This document shows positions 24,510 to 32,526 of a DNA stretch of 64,000 bases, one piece after another. Position 1 is the stretch's first letter; the number at the start of each line of letters is the position of its first letter. The translations under genes were made by a program, and so were the position numbers. Location of the stretch: NCBI RefSeq assembly GCF_042651965.1, contig NZ_JBHSDY010000004.1, positions 182,602 to 246,601 of the forward strand. Reading direction: 5' to 3'. The notes below the pieces were generated by a model that was not told the DNA's origin, searched no databases, and saw only the letters and a program-made list of their open reading frames with translations. Source of the stretch: Castellaniella hirudinis. Its GTDB lineage: Bacteria; Pseudomonadota; Gammaproteobacteria; Burkholderiales; Burkholderiaceae_B.

Positions 24510-25730
24510 CTAAGATTCGCTCCGCGAACCTTTCAACTCAGCGGGGCGCGAAATGGTGCCGAAACCCGATCGACGCACCAGCCATGCCAGCGGCAATTGC
24601 GCCATCGCGGCAAGCACGACGCCCGCCCAGGGCGTCATCACCATCTGGTCGCATGCGACCAAGGCGCTGCCCAGCGTTTCGCCCAGTGTGATCCCCAGGT
24701 TGAAAGCAGAGATATTCAAGGCCGAGGCAAAGTCCACTGCACGCGGCGTCCAGCGTTGCGCGGTTTCCAGCATCCCGGCCTGAAAGCCCGGCGACATGCC
24801 AAACGCCAGCACACCCCACATAAAGAGCAGCGGCGCCATCGCGGCTTTGCAGGGCAGCGCCAACGCCAGGGCGACAAGCACAAACGACAAACCCAGCAAC
24901 ATCCGCCGCAGGGCAAGCGGCCAGCCAAGCGTGGCCGCCCAGCGCCCGCCGGCCATATTGCCCACCAAGGTTGCCGCGCCGAACACCACCAGCAGCAGGC
25001 TTGCCGCATGGGTCGGGAATCCGGTGACGTCGGTCAGGATGGGGGTAATGAAGGTAAAGGCGGTGAAGCTCGCGCCAAATCCAAAAATGGTGATGCCCAT
25101 CATCGCGATGATCGCCGGCCGCCCCAATGCGGCGAGTTGTGTGCCGACCGGGCCGGCCGCCTGCACCGGCAAGACTGGCACCCATCGCGCAGTCACGACC
25201 AAGGCGATCGCAGCCAGCGCAGCCACGGCGAAGAACGGCAAACGCCATCCTAATCCATTGCCGACCAGGCTGCCCAGCGGAACGCCGACCACCATGGCCA
25301 CGGTCAACCCGGCAAACATGACGGCAATCGCGCGACTGGCCTGCCCTCGCGGAGCCAGCCGTGCCGCCACGGTGGCGCCGATTGCGAAAAAGCTGCCATG
25401 CGCCACCGCCGTGACGATGCGGCCGGCCAGCAAGGCGGCGTAGCTCGTCGATAAGGCGGACAGCAGGTTGCCCGCCAGAAAGAGAGCGACCAGAACGAGC
25501 AAGAGCGGTTTACGCGGCCATCGCGCCAAGGCCAGCACGACGACGGGCGTTCCGATGGCAAGCGCCAGCGCATAGAGTCCGACCAGGCCGCCCGCGCGCG
25601 ACAGCGACACGCCCAGATCCAGGGCGATGGACGGGAGAATCCCGACCACGATGAACTCGGCCACGCCGATGGCAAACGCGGTGACGGCAAGCGCCCAAAC
25701 GCCAGGGTGTGTGCGGCGGTCCTGGCTCAT
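24510..25730 (-). CDS. MFS transporter, DHA1 family (AraJ/YdhP-like)
   Basis: 406 residues, 12 helices. The block WALAVTAFAIGVAEFIVVGILPSIALDLGVS and VVGVPLGSLVGNGLGWRLPFF are typical of DHA1 sugar/drug efflux proteins such as AraJ and YdhP. It overlaps the upstream SGNH hydrolase gene by 4 nt and is therefore the second gene of that operon. Export of a sugar or acylated compound acted on by the hydrolase would fit the pairing, but that is inference. The operon faces a LysR regulator. Confidence 0.85.
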   Translation of the reverse strand: MSQDRRTHPGVWALAVTAFAIGVAEFIVVGILPSIALDLGVSLSRAGGLVGLYALALAIGTPVVVLALARWPRKPLLLVLVALFLAGNLLSALSTSYAALLAGRIVTAVAHGSFFAIGATVAARLAPRGQASRAIAVMFAGLTVAMVVGVPLGSLVGNGLGWRLPFFAVAALAAIALVVTARWVPVLPVQAAGPVGTQLAALGRPAIIAMMGITIFGFGASFTAFTFITPILTDVTGFPTHAASLLLVVFGAATLVGNMAGGRWAATLGWPLALRRMLLGLSFVLVALALALPCKAAMAPLLFMWGVLAFGMSPGFQAGMLETAQRWTPRAVDFASALNISAFNLGITLGETLGSALVACDQMVMTPWAGVVLAAMAQLPLAWLVRRSGFGTISRPAELKGSRSES

Positions 25731-27022
25731 CGCGCCACCTCTTCCATCATCGCAAGCGGATCATCCAGCCCCGGCAGCAGCACCTCGAGGTCGACGGCCT
25801 CGGCCATGGCCCGGTTGCCCTCATCACCCGGATGCAAATGGTCGCCGGAATCAAAGCGTCGCGCCATGCGGGCCGGATGCGCGGGATCACGCAGTGCCGC
25901 ATCAAAGTCAATGACGGCATCGAACGCACCGCCGTGGCGTATCCATTCATTCAGCGCATGGCGCATGGCGTCCTTATCCGCGCGGTAGTAGTTGTCCAGC
26001 GGCGTATCCGGCAACGCGCCTTCGAACGGCGTGAGCGTCGCGCCAATGACACGCACCCCGCGGCTATGAGCCTGCCCGATCAACTGACGGAATCCTGCCT
26101 TCATCTCGTCCAGCGACGGGCGCGCCGCATCAGGGGCGAAGGCCGTGCCCGGCCAGGAGATGTCGTTGATACCCAGCATCACGATGACGCTTTGCACGCC
26201 GGGCTGCGACAACACGTCGCGATCGAGTCGCGCCAAGGCATTGGCGCCCATGCCATCGGACAACAGCCGCGCGCCGGAGATACCGGCATTGACGACGGCG
26301 ACACCCCTCGGCACGAGACGGGCGGCCAGGAAATCCGGCCAACGGCTGTCCTGATCCAGGCCGGCGCTTGCGCCATCGGTAATGGAGTCGCCGAGCACGG
26401 CCACGGCGCGTGCGGGCTGCTCCGTCTCAACCTGGATGCCCGCTAACAGCAGTCGGGCCGAGGTGCTGCTTTGCGCGGTCATCTGCAACACGCTCGCCCG
26501 GGTCTGATCGCCCGCAACAATCCAGCCGGTCTGCCGTCCATCCCAATGGAAGGTCTGCATGGGCGTCACGTGCGGCAGATAGACGCTGACAGCGACTTGC
26601 GACAGCGCGGGAACCGGCAAAGCCACCGGATCGCTGAGCAGCGACGCGCCGGGCAAGATGGTCGCCGCCTCCTGACCGCCAAACGTCACGGTCCTCGGAT
26701 GATCGGCGGCGACGGCGCCCTCTCCAGCCGGCTGCGCGACGGTGGCCTGACCGACCTTGATCGGCGCGCGCCCGTCAGCATTGGACAGCACGATGCGCAG
26801 ACGCTCCCCTCCCATACTGACCCGCGCCACTTGACGAACGGTCTGGTCATTCAACGCCGCTGGCACATAGGTCGGAAACAGAAAATCCGCCCCCCATACC
26901 GGCTGCGGACTGGCTTGCCACGTGGCCACCCAGTGCGACTGTGCCCAGACAGGCGCGGCAAGCCCTGCCGACAATGCCAAAGCCAGCATGGCGGCGGCCG
27001 AGGCCTCAAACAGTGATTTCAT
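25727..27022 (-). CDS. Secreted SGNH/GDSL hydrolase
   Basis: 431 residues. Signal peptide of about 27 residues (LALALSAGLAAPVWAQ). An N-terminal beta-rich domain (30-200) precedes the hydrolase core: block I GDSITDG with Ser213, block II NAGISG, block III LGIND, and block V DHLHPGDEG with the catalytic Asp and His. Such enzymes deacylate sugars or lipids in the periplasm. The ATG at 27022 is preferred to 27028 because GAGGA is 6 nt upstream. It is coupled to the MFS gene that follows, and the LysR gene is divergent across a 121-bp control region. Confidence 0.85.
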   Translation of the reverse strand: MKSLFEASAAAMLALALSAGLAAPVWAQSHWVATWQASPQPVWGADFLFPTYVPAALNDQTVRQVARVSMGGERLRIVLSNADGRAPIKVGQATVAQPAGEGAVAADHPRTVTFGGQEAATILPGASLLSDPVALPVPALSQVAVSVYLPHVTPMQTFHWDGRQTGWIVAGDQTRASVLQMTAQSSTSARLLLAGIQVETEQPARAVAVLGDSITDGASAGLDQDSRWPDFLAARLVPRGVAVVNAGISGARLLSDGMGANALARLDRDVLSQPGVQSVIVMLGINDISWPGTAFAPDAARPSLDEMKAGFRQLIGQAHSRGVRVIGATLTPFEGALPDTPLDNYYRADKDAMRHALNEWIRHGGAFDAVIDFDAALRDPAHPARMARRFDSGDHLHPGDEGNRAMAEAVDLEVLLPGLDDPLAMMEEVAR

Positions 27023-27037
27023 GCTCATTCCTCAATG

Positions 27038-27077
27038 ATGAATTCAAGATCATTTAATGAGAAAATTATGAATTCAA
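27038..27077. promoter_or_regulatory. Repeated palindromic boxes between the SGNH operon and lysR
   Basis: ATGAATTCAA occurs at 27038-27047 and 27068-27077. Each contains the perfect palindrome TGAATTCA, and the two are 30 bp apart, about three helical turns, with AT-rich DNA between. A third partial copy (ATGAATGAAC) starts at 27082. The arrangement suits two LysR tetramer contacts in the divergent promoter. The binding protein is inferred from position. Confidence 0.5.
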
Positions 27078-27143
27078 AGACATGAATGAACTAGACTCTT
27101 CACCGGCACATCACCTGTGAGCCGAACTCATCAAGGAGCAGGC

Positions 27144-28049
27144 ATGGCCCGTATGGACGTCAACCGATCCGGCGAACTGGAGGTCTTCGTGCGCGTCATC
27201 GAGTTGGGCGGTTTCTCCGCCGCCGCGCGCGCCTGCGGCATGACGCCTTCGGCCGTCAGCAAGCTGGTGGCGCGCCTGGAGCAGCGCCTGGGCACGCGAC
27301 TCGTGAACCGCTCCACGCGGCAGCTCCAGCTCACCCCCGAAGGCTGCGCGTTTTACGAGCGAGGGGTGCGCATCCTGGCCGACCTGAATGAAGCGGAACG
27401 CTGCGCAAGCGCCGAGGCCACGCCACGAGGCCGGTTGAGGGTCAATGCCAATGTGCCCTTCGGCCACCACTTCCTGCTGCCGCTCGTACCGAAGTTTCTG
27501 GCGCATCATCCCGACGTGACGCTGGACATCGTGCTGACCGATGAGGTCATCGACATCCTGGAGCAGCGCACCGATGTGGCTGTACGGGCCGGTCCCTTGA
27601 AAAGCTCGAATCTGGTGGCACGCGCGCTGGGGGCCACGCGCATGATGATCGTCGGCGCGCCCGGCTATCTGATGCGCCACGGCACGCCGACCACACCTGA
27701 TGCACTGTCGGCCCACAACCGCTTGGGCGCGAACTATGTCCGTGCGCAGCCCGGCTGGCCCTTACGGCATCACGGCCAGGATGTCGTCGTGCCGGTCGGC
27801 GGCAATGCGCAGGCCGGCGACGGCGAAGCGCTGCACCGCCTGGCACTGGCGGGCCTGGGCTTGGCACGCCTGGCCGCTTTCCAAGTGCGGGACGACATTG
27901 CCGCCGGCCGCCTGATCCCCGTACTCGAAGACAGCAACCCCGGCGACCTGGAAGAAGTCCACGCCGTCTATGTCGGCCAAGGCGGCTACCTGCCTCTGCG
28001 CGTGCGGGCTTTTTTGGATTTCCTGGCTGAACACGTCGACATGGATTGA
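27144..28049 (+). CDS. LysR family transcriptional regulator
   Basis: 301 residues. N-terminal winged helix-turn-helix (ELEVFVRVIELGGFSAAARACGMTPSAVSKLVARLE) and effector domain (GRLRVNANVPFGHHFLLPLVPKFL, VAVRAGPL, GLGLARLAAFQV). The RVNANVPFGxH pattern is that of the AaeR/DmlR-like group. The ATG at 27144 is preferred because AAGGAG lies 6 nt upstream. Divergent from the SGNH-hydrolase/MFS operon, which it probably controls. The remnant gene at 28050 begins (end to end) next to its stop. Confidence 0.85.
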   Translation: MARMDVNRSGELEVFVRVIELGGFSAAARACGMTPSAVSKLVARLEQRLGTRLVNRSTRQLQLTPEGCAFYERGVRILADLNEAERCASAEATPRGRLRVNANVPFGHHFLLPLVPKFLAHHPDVTLDIVLTDEVIDILEQRTDVAVRAGPLKSSNLVARALGATRMMIVGAPGYLMRHGTPTTPDALSAHNRLGANYVRAQPGWPLRHHGQDVVVPVGGNAQAGDGEALHRLALAGLGLARLAAFQVRDDIAAGRLIPVLEDSNPGDLEEVHAVYVGQGGYLPLRVRAFLDFLAEHVDMD

Positions 28050-28271
28050 TCAGAGCTGGGCCAGTAATATCTCGGCCAGGGCATCGGGCTTCAGCCGAGC
28101 CACGTTGTGACCGCAATCGAGGGCAATGGTCGACCACTCCGGATCGGCGCTCAGGCGTCCAAAGAGTTCCCGAAACGGGCTGCCCTCCCATCCATGCGCG
28201 CCGACATAGGTCTTGCGCGGGACGTCCCGCCCGCCCTGCCAGCCTCCGGCAATCAGGATAAAGGTCGCCAT
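28050..28271 (-). pseudogene. Alpha/beta hydrolase remnant with large internal deletion
   Basis: 73 codons. The first 14 residues, MATFILIAGGWQGG, are the first strand and oxyanion loop of an alpha/beta hydrolase (compare MATFVLVHGxWHGG). The remaining residues, from DVPRKTYVGAHGWEGSPF to the end, resemble the C-terminal part of the same family, with the catalytic-histidine context LDCGHNVARLKPDALAEILL. The middle, with the nucleophile elbow and most of the fold (about 150 residues by comparison), is absent, and the frame is kept. An intact enzyme is not possible. The stop codon adjoins the LysR stop. Confidence 0.75.
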
Positions 28272-28353
28272 ATCATCGGCCCCGACAGTAAGGTTGATGG
28301 GAAGGCACTCGACCCCGGCCGGAATGGATTTTTCCGGTTCGCCGCGTACCGCC

Positions 28354-29025
28354 TCAGCGTCCCGCTGCGCGATCCAGGCGCTGGCCCAAACGCGCCACCC
28401 AGAAATCGATCAGCTCGTGCACCTGATCGGCTGAGGCCGGCGTGGCGCCCCCCGCCACCGTCGCACCGCTTTCACGGCCGTCGATCGTGGCCCCCAGCAC
28501 CCGGCCCGACACACTATCCAGCACCTCGCCTTCGATCGTCATCCGCAGCATGTGCGGGCTCGTGTCGGTGGCCATGCGGGCGACATTGAACAGCATCTTC
28601 GCCGGAACCAGATCCGTCACCTTGAACCCCGGTGAAACCTGCGCCAACCCCACCACGGCCACCCGCAGGCGCGCCACGCCCGGGCCGGCGGCCTTGACGA
28701 TCTTGTACTGCCGGGCCTGCAGCATCGTCGTCATCTGCGACCTGAAGTAGTCGGACAGGTCCCGCAAGCGCGCAGTATCGAGCACCTGGTAGCCCTGGTT
28801 GGTATTGATGATGAACGACACATCCTCGACGAGGAAGCTGCGGTATTTCCCGGGACGCAGGTCCGGCGCGGTGTAATGCCGGAAACCGGGATCCTGCGGG
28901 TCGGACGTCAGCAGGCTGTAGTCATGCAGAAAACCCGACTGAGCCTCAACGGGCGCCCGCGACGGCTGCGTCGTGGCGCAAGCGGTCAGCAGCGCCAGAC
29001 AGGCCCCTGCAGCGAATAGCTTCAT
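28354..29025 (-). CDS. DUF3313-type lipoprotein
   Basis: 223 residues. A lipoprotein signal peptide ends in LLTAC (about residue 15). The mature part, with GKYRSFLVEDVSFI, DYFRSQMTTMLQ, VARLRVAVVGLAQ and SGRVLGATIDGRESG, is the pattern of the DUF3313 family of periplasmic or outer-membrane lipoproteins with no known activity. AGGA lies 5 nt before this ATG; one codon upstream is a second ATG. Single gene between the remnant and the LysR gene, with its own 70-bp upstream region. Confidence 0.75.
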   Translation of the reverse strand: MKLFAAGACLALLTACATTQPSRAPVEAQSGFLHDYSLLTSDPQDPGFRHYTAPDLRPGKYRSFLVEDVSFIINTNQGYQVLDTARLRDLSDYFRSQMTTMLQARQYKIVKAAGPGVARLRVAVVGLAQVSPGFKVTDLVPAKMLFNVARMATDTSPHMLRMTIEGEVLDSVSGRVLGATIDGRESGATVAGGATPASADQVHELIDFWVARLGQRLDRAAGR

Positions 29026-29097
29026 CATTGTCCTACCCCCTCTCTGTTTATTTTCATGACAGAAAGTCTTGAAACTTAAAGGGGATGGCCGACGATG

Positions 29098-30039
29098 TCA
29101 ATGCGGATCAATGTCCCCTGGCCGACCAGGGGTCGCCCGGGCCTGCGCACGGGCCAGGATGTATTCGATGAACGTCGACGTCGCCCGCGTGTGGTAGCGG
29201 TTGGGCATATAGAGCATGAACATTTCCGTGCCGAAGATGCTCAGTTGCCAGTCGTCCAGGATAGTCCGCACCGCGCCGCATGCGATCTCATCCTGCACCA
29301 GGTAATCCGGGATGATGCCGATGCCCAGTCCGGCCATGACGGCCTGGTGCAGGAACTGGAAGTTTTCCGACATCAGCGTGGGCTCCAGCAGGACTGTCTG
29401 GCGTTGCTGATCGCGATAGGCGGACAGCCGCAACTGGCGGCCCGCCACCCCGGCGGTGAGGACGGGCGCCATGGGCAGGCCTTCCAGCGTGTCAGGCAGG
29501 CCGTGTTGCTCGATATAGCTTTGCGCTGCGCAGGCGATGTGGCGCACGGCCCCCAGCGAACGGGCCACCAGGTTCTGGGGGGGATTGGTCATGACCCGCA
29601 CGGAAATGTCCGTTTCGTCGCGCAGCATGTCCGGCAGATGATTTTCAAACGTGACGTCCAGCACGATGCCGGGGTGCTGGCGTTTGAAATCCAGCAGCCA
29701 GGGCCCCATCACCGCCTGACCGAAACCGCTGGGAATGCTCAGGCGCAGGCGGCCGCGCAGTTGATGGCCCAGTTCGCGCACAGAGTCCTGCGCAATGGCC
29801 AGTTCGGTGCGGATCCGGCAGCCGTGCTCGTAGAGCCGCAAGCCGACTTCCGTGGGTTCGGTGCGACGGGTCGTGCGGCGCACCAGTTGCTGCCCCAGGG
29901 TTTGCTCCAGGCGGTTCAGGTGATAGCTGACGTTGGCCCGGGTCATTTTCAGTCTGCGGGCGGCGGCGCTGAGGTTGCCCGCATCCAGGATGTCCGCCAG
30001 GAATACCAGGGATTCCGCATTCAAAGAATGAGGGTGCAT
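29098..30039 (-). CDS. LysR family transcriptional regulator
   Basis: 313 residues. Helix-turn-helix LVFLADILDAGNLSAAARRLKMTRANVSYHLNRLEQ at the N-terminus, then an effector domain of the AaeR/DmlR-like type (GRLRLSIPSGFGQAVMGPWLLDF, ISVRVMTNPPQNLVARSLG, GLGIGIIPDYLV). It is divergent from the FadJ-like gene with two inverted repeats in between, so it probably controls that gene and itself. The inducer may be an acyl or aromatic CoA pathway substrate; nothing in the sequence names it. Confidence 0.85.
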   Translation of the reverse strand: MHPHSLNAESLVFLADILDAGNLSAAARRLKMTRANVSYHLNRLEQTLGQQLVRRTTRRTEPTEVGLRLYEHGCRIRTELAIAQDSVRELGHQLRGRLRLSIPSGFGQAVMGPWLLDFKRQHPGIVLDVTFENHLPDMLRDETDISVRVMTNPPQNLVARSLGAVRHIACAAQSYIEQHGLPDTLEGLPMAPVLTAGVAGRQLRLSAYRDQQRQTVLLEPTLMSENFQFLHQAVMAGLGIGIIPDYLVQDEIACGAVRTILDDWQLSIFGTEMFMLYMPNRYHTRATSTFIEYILARAQARATPGRPGDIDPH

Positions 30040-30046
30040 GATGTTT

Positions 30047-30087
30047 TGTCAAATAATTTTTGACAGTATGTCAATCACCTATGACAT
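30047..30087. promoter_or_regulatory. Two LysR-type inverted repeats upstream of the fadJ-like gene
   Basis: TGTCAAA-N5-TTTGACA (30047-30065, perfect, T-N11-A type) and ATGTCA-N8-TGACAT (30068-30087, perfect) use the same TGTCA/TGACA half-sites in four copies. This is the classic recognition plus activation site layout of LysR regulators; the first lies 8 bp from the lysR start codon. Confidence 0.7.
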
Positions 30088-30175
30088 TGTAAAGCCTATT
30101 GAACAGTGAAAGAATGATTCTCCAAACGGCGCGCCGCCACGCGCGCATCAAGATCAATCGCATGGAGACTCTCGA

Positions 30176-32314
30176 ATGGCCCCCCACCCAGCCCACCCGA
30201 CGCAGGACGTCGTGACTTCCCGTCGGGAAGGTTCTGTGTTCGTCATCACGATCGACCATCCACCCGTCAACGCGCTGGGGGTCGCGGTGCGTCAAGGCCT
30301 GATGGCAGCGATCGAGGCCGCCGAACAGGATCCGGAGGTCCAGGCCGTTCTGGTGCTGGGTGCGGGTCGCCATTTCATCGCAGGCGCCGATATCCGCGAA
30401 TTCGGCAAACCGCCGCAGCCTCCGCTGCTGACGGACGTCTGCAATCGCATCGAGGCCTGTACCAAACCCGTCGTCGCGGCGGTACAGGGATCCGCCCTGG
30501 GCGGCGGCCTGGAAGTGGTTCTGGCGGCCCACTATCGCCTAGCGCTGCCGGGCGCGAAATTCGCCTTGCCGGAAGTCACGCTGGGCCTGCTGCCGGGCGC
30601 CGGCGGCACACAGCGCGCCCCGCGCCTGATGGGGGTCGAAGCCGCCCTGGATCTGATGCTGGACGGCAAGCCCATCGGCGCCCGGCAGGCCCAGGCCCTG
30701 GGGCTGGTGGATCGATGGGTCGACGGAACCGATCCTGTGCAGGCCGGCCTGGCCTATGCCCGCGAGCTGGCGGCGTCCGGGGCGCCGGTCCGCCCGACGC
30801 GGGACCTGCGCATTGCCGTTGCGGACATGCCTGCCGCCAGCCAGGCGCTGGATGCCGCGCGGGCGTCGTTGAACAAAAAATACCGGGGCCTGTTTTCCCC
30901 GGCGCGCATCATCGATGCCGTCCAGGCGGTCCTGGACCGGCCTTTCGACGAAGGCCTGCGCCTTGAGCGGGACTATTTCCGGCAGTGCCTGGACACCCCT
31001 CAGCGACAAGCCTTGATCCACACATTCTTCGCCGAACGCGAAGCGGCCAAGGTCCCGGAAGCGGGCCGGGCGCAGCCGCGTCCGCTGGATCGGGTCGGCA
31101 TCGTCGGCGGGGGCACGATGGGGGCGGGGATCGCCGTCGCCATGCTGGACGCCGGCTTGCCGGTGACCATGATCGAACGCGACGAGCCCAGTCTCGAGCG
31201 CGGCCGGGCCAATGTCGCCAAGGTCTATGACAGTCTGGTCAAGCGCGGCCGCCTGGACGCCGCCGAACGCGACCGCCGCCTGGGCATGTGGTCCGGCGCC
31301 ACCGACTATCAAGCCCTGGCGGACGCGGATCTGGTGGTAGAGGCCGTATTCGAGGACATGGCGGTGAAATCCGCCGTCTTCGCCGAACTGGATCGGGCCT
31401 GCAAGCCGGGCGCCGTGCTGGCCAGCAACACCTCCTATCTGGACATCGATCAGTTGGCGAAAACCGTGTCTCGGCCGCAGGACGTGATCGGGCTGCACTT
31501 TTTTTCGCCGGCCAACATCATGAAGCTGCTGGAGATCGTCGTGCCGGACCAGGTCGCCGACGATGTCGTGGCCACCGGCTTCGCCCTGGCGCGGCGCCTG
31601 AAGAAGGTCGCCGTGCGGGCGGGCGTCTGCGATGGCTTCATCGGCAACCGGATCCTGGCCGTCTACCGCTTGGCCGCCGACTACATGCTGGCTGACGGCG
31701 CCTCGCCCTATCAGATCGATCAGGCCGTACGCGGCTTCGGCTTTCCCATGGGGCCTTTCCAGGTCGCCGACCTGGCCGGCGGCGACATCGGCTGGGCCGC
31801 GCGCAAGCGTCGGGCCCCCACCCGGGACCCAAACCTGCGCTATGTGCCGATCGCCGACCGCCTGTGTGAACGCGGCTGGTTCGGACAGAAGACCGGCCGC
31901 GGCTGGTACCTGTATCCGGAAGGCGGCCGCGCAGGACAAGAAGATCCCGAAGTCCTGGCCATCATGGACGAAGAACGGCGGAAGGCCGGGGCCGCCCCAC
32001 GCGCCTTCACGCAAGAAGACATCATGCGCCGCTACATGGCCGCCATGATCAACGAAGCCGCCAACGTCGTGCACCAGGGCATCGCCTTGCGGCCGTTGGA
32101 TGTGGACGTGGCCATGCTGTACGGCTTCGGCTTTCCCCGCTACCGTGGCGGGCCGCTGCACTATGCCGATCACGTCGGGCTGGACGTCGTCCTGGCGGAC
32201 ATTCGCGCCTTCGCGGCCGAAGACCCCCATTTCTGGAAACCATCGCCGCTGCTCGTCGAACTCGTCGAGCAAGGCAGACATTTCAATGACTTGAACCAGT
32301 CCAAGCAAGGCTGA
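30176..32314 (+). CDS. Bifunctional enoyl-CoA hydratase/3-hydroxyacyl-CoA dehydrogenase
   Basis: 712 residues. The crotonase domain (about 10-190) has the oxyanion-hole motifs AGRHFIAGADIREF and GSALGGGLEVVLAAHYRLA, plus the catalytic glutamate context ALPEVTLGLLPGAGG-TQRAPRL. The dehydrogenase domain begins near residue 305 with the NAD motif VGIVGGGTMGAGIAVAML and carries HFFSPANIMKLLEIV. A C-terminal half repeats the dehydrogenase helical domain. This is the single-chain FadJ/peroxisomal L-bifunctional type without isomerase lid. It performs two steps of beta-oxidation in the cytosol. No thiolase or acyl-CoA dehydrogenase neighbour is intact. Regulated by the divergent LysR gene. Confidence 0.9.
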   Translation: MAPHPAHPTQDVVTSRREGSVFVITIDHPPVNALGVAVRQGLMAAIEAAEQDPEVQAVLVLGAGRHFIAGADIREFGKPPQPPLLTDVCNRIEACTKPVVAAVQGSALGGGLEVVLAAHYRLALPGAKFALPEVTLGLLPGAGGTQRAPRLMGVEAALDLMLDGKPIGARQAQALGLVDRWVDGTDPVQAGLAYARELAASGAPVRPTRDLRIAVADMPAASQALDAARASLNKKYRGLFSPARIIDAVQAVLDRPFDEGLRLERDYFRQCLDTPQRQALIHTFFAEREAAKVPEAGRAQPRPLDRVGIVGGGTMGAGIAVAMLDAGLPVTMIERDEPSLERGRANVAKVYDSLVKRGRLDAAERDRRLGMWSGATDYQALADADLVVEAVFEDMAVKSAVFAELDRACKPGAVLASNTSYLDIDQLAKTVSRPQDVIGLHFFSPANIMKLLEIVVPDQVADDVVATGFALARRLKKVAVRAGVCDGFIGNRILAVYRLAADYMLADGASPYQIDQAVRGFGFPMGPFQVADLAGGDIGWAARKRRAPTRDPNLRYVPIADRLCERGWFGQKTGRGWYLYPEGGRAGQEDPEVLAIMDEERRKAGAAPRAFTQEDIMRRYMAAMINEAANVVHQGIALRPLDVDVAMLYGFGFPRYRGGPLHYADHVGLDVVLADIRAFAAEDPHFWKPSPLLVELVEQGRHFNDLNQSKQG

Positions 32315-32325
32315 GGAGACCGATC

Positions 32326-32514
32326 ATGCGAGAGCTTGCCAATGCGACCAAGACATCCGTTTCGCTGCGCGTGCCACACAAGCTTTCCATGATTGACCAG
32401 GACCACTGTCGCAGTGTGCAAACGCTTTCGCTCCCTTCGGATATGCGCTGCCCCGTCCCCCTCCCCCCCCCGCCATCCAACGAATCGCTTATGATGCAAG
32501 CCATTCTCCGGTAA
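32326..32514 (+). CDS. Short open frame, possible truncated gene start
   Basis: 62 codons beginning at an ATG with a very good ribosome site (GAGGAGA, 6-7 nt upstream) 11 bp after the fadJ-like stop. The start MRELANATKTSVSLRVPHKL looks coding, but the later part (MRCPVPLPPPPSNE) runs through a C-rich tract and matches nothing I know. It may be the beginning of a former operon gene cut off at about 32400, or a spurious frame. Expression by coupling is possible. Confidence 0.25.
   Translation: MRELANATKTSVSLRVPHKLSMIDQDHCRSVQTLSLPSDMRCPVPLPPPPSNESLMMQAILR
32463..32471. repeat. C9 homopolymer in the promoter region of the lipid cassette
   Basis: Nine consecutive C in a C-rich stretch (32450-32474), 55 bp before the fatty acid hydroxylase gene. 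A -10-like TATGAT at 32490-32495 follows, so the run lies where the -35 element and spacer should be. Such tracts change length by slippage; in Bordetella fimbrial promoters longer C runs do this. Nine is short for frequent switching. Confidence 0.5.
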
Positions 32515-32526
32515 AACCCAACCGTT

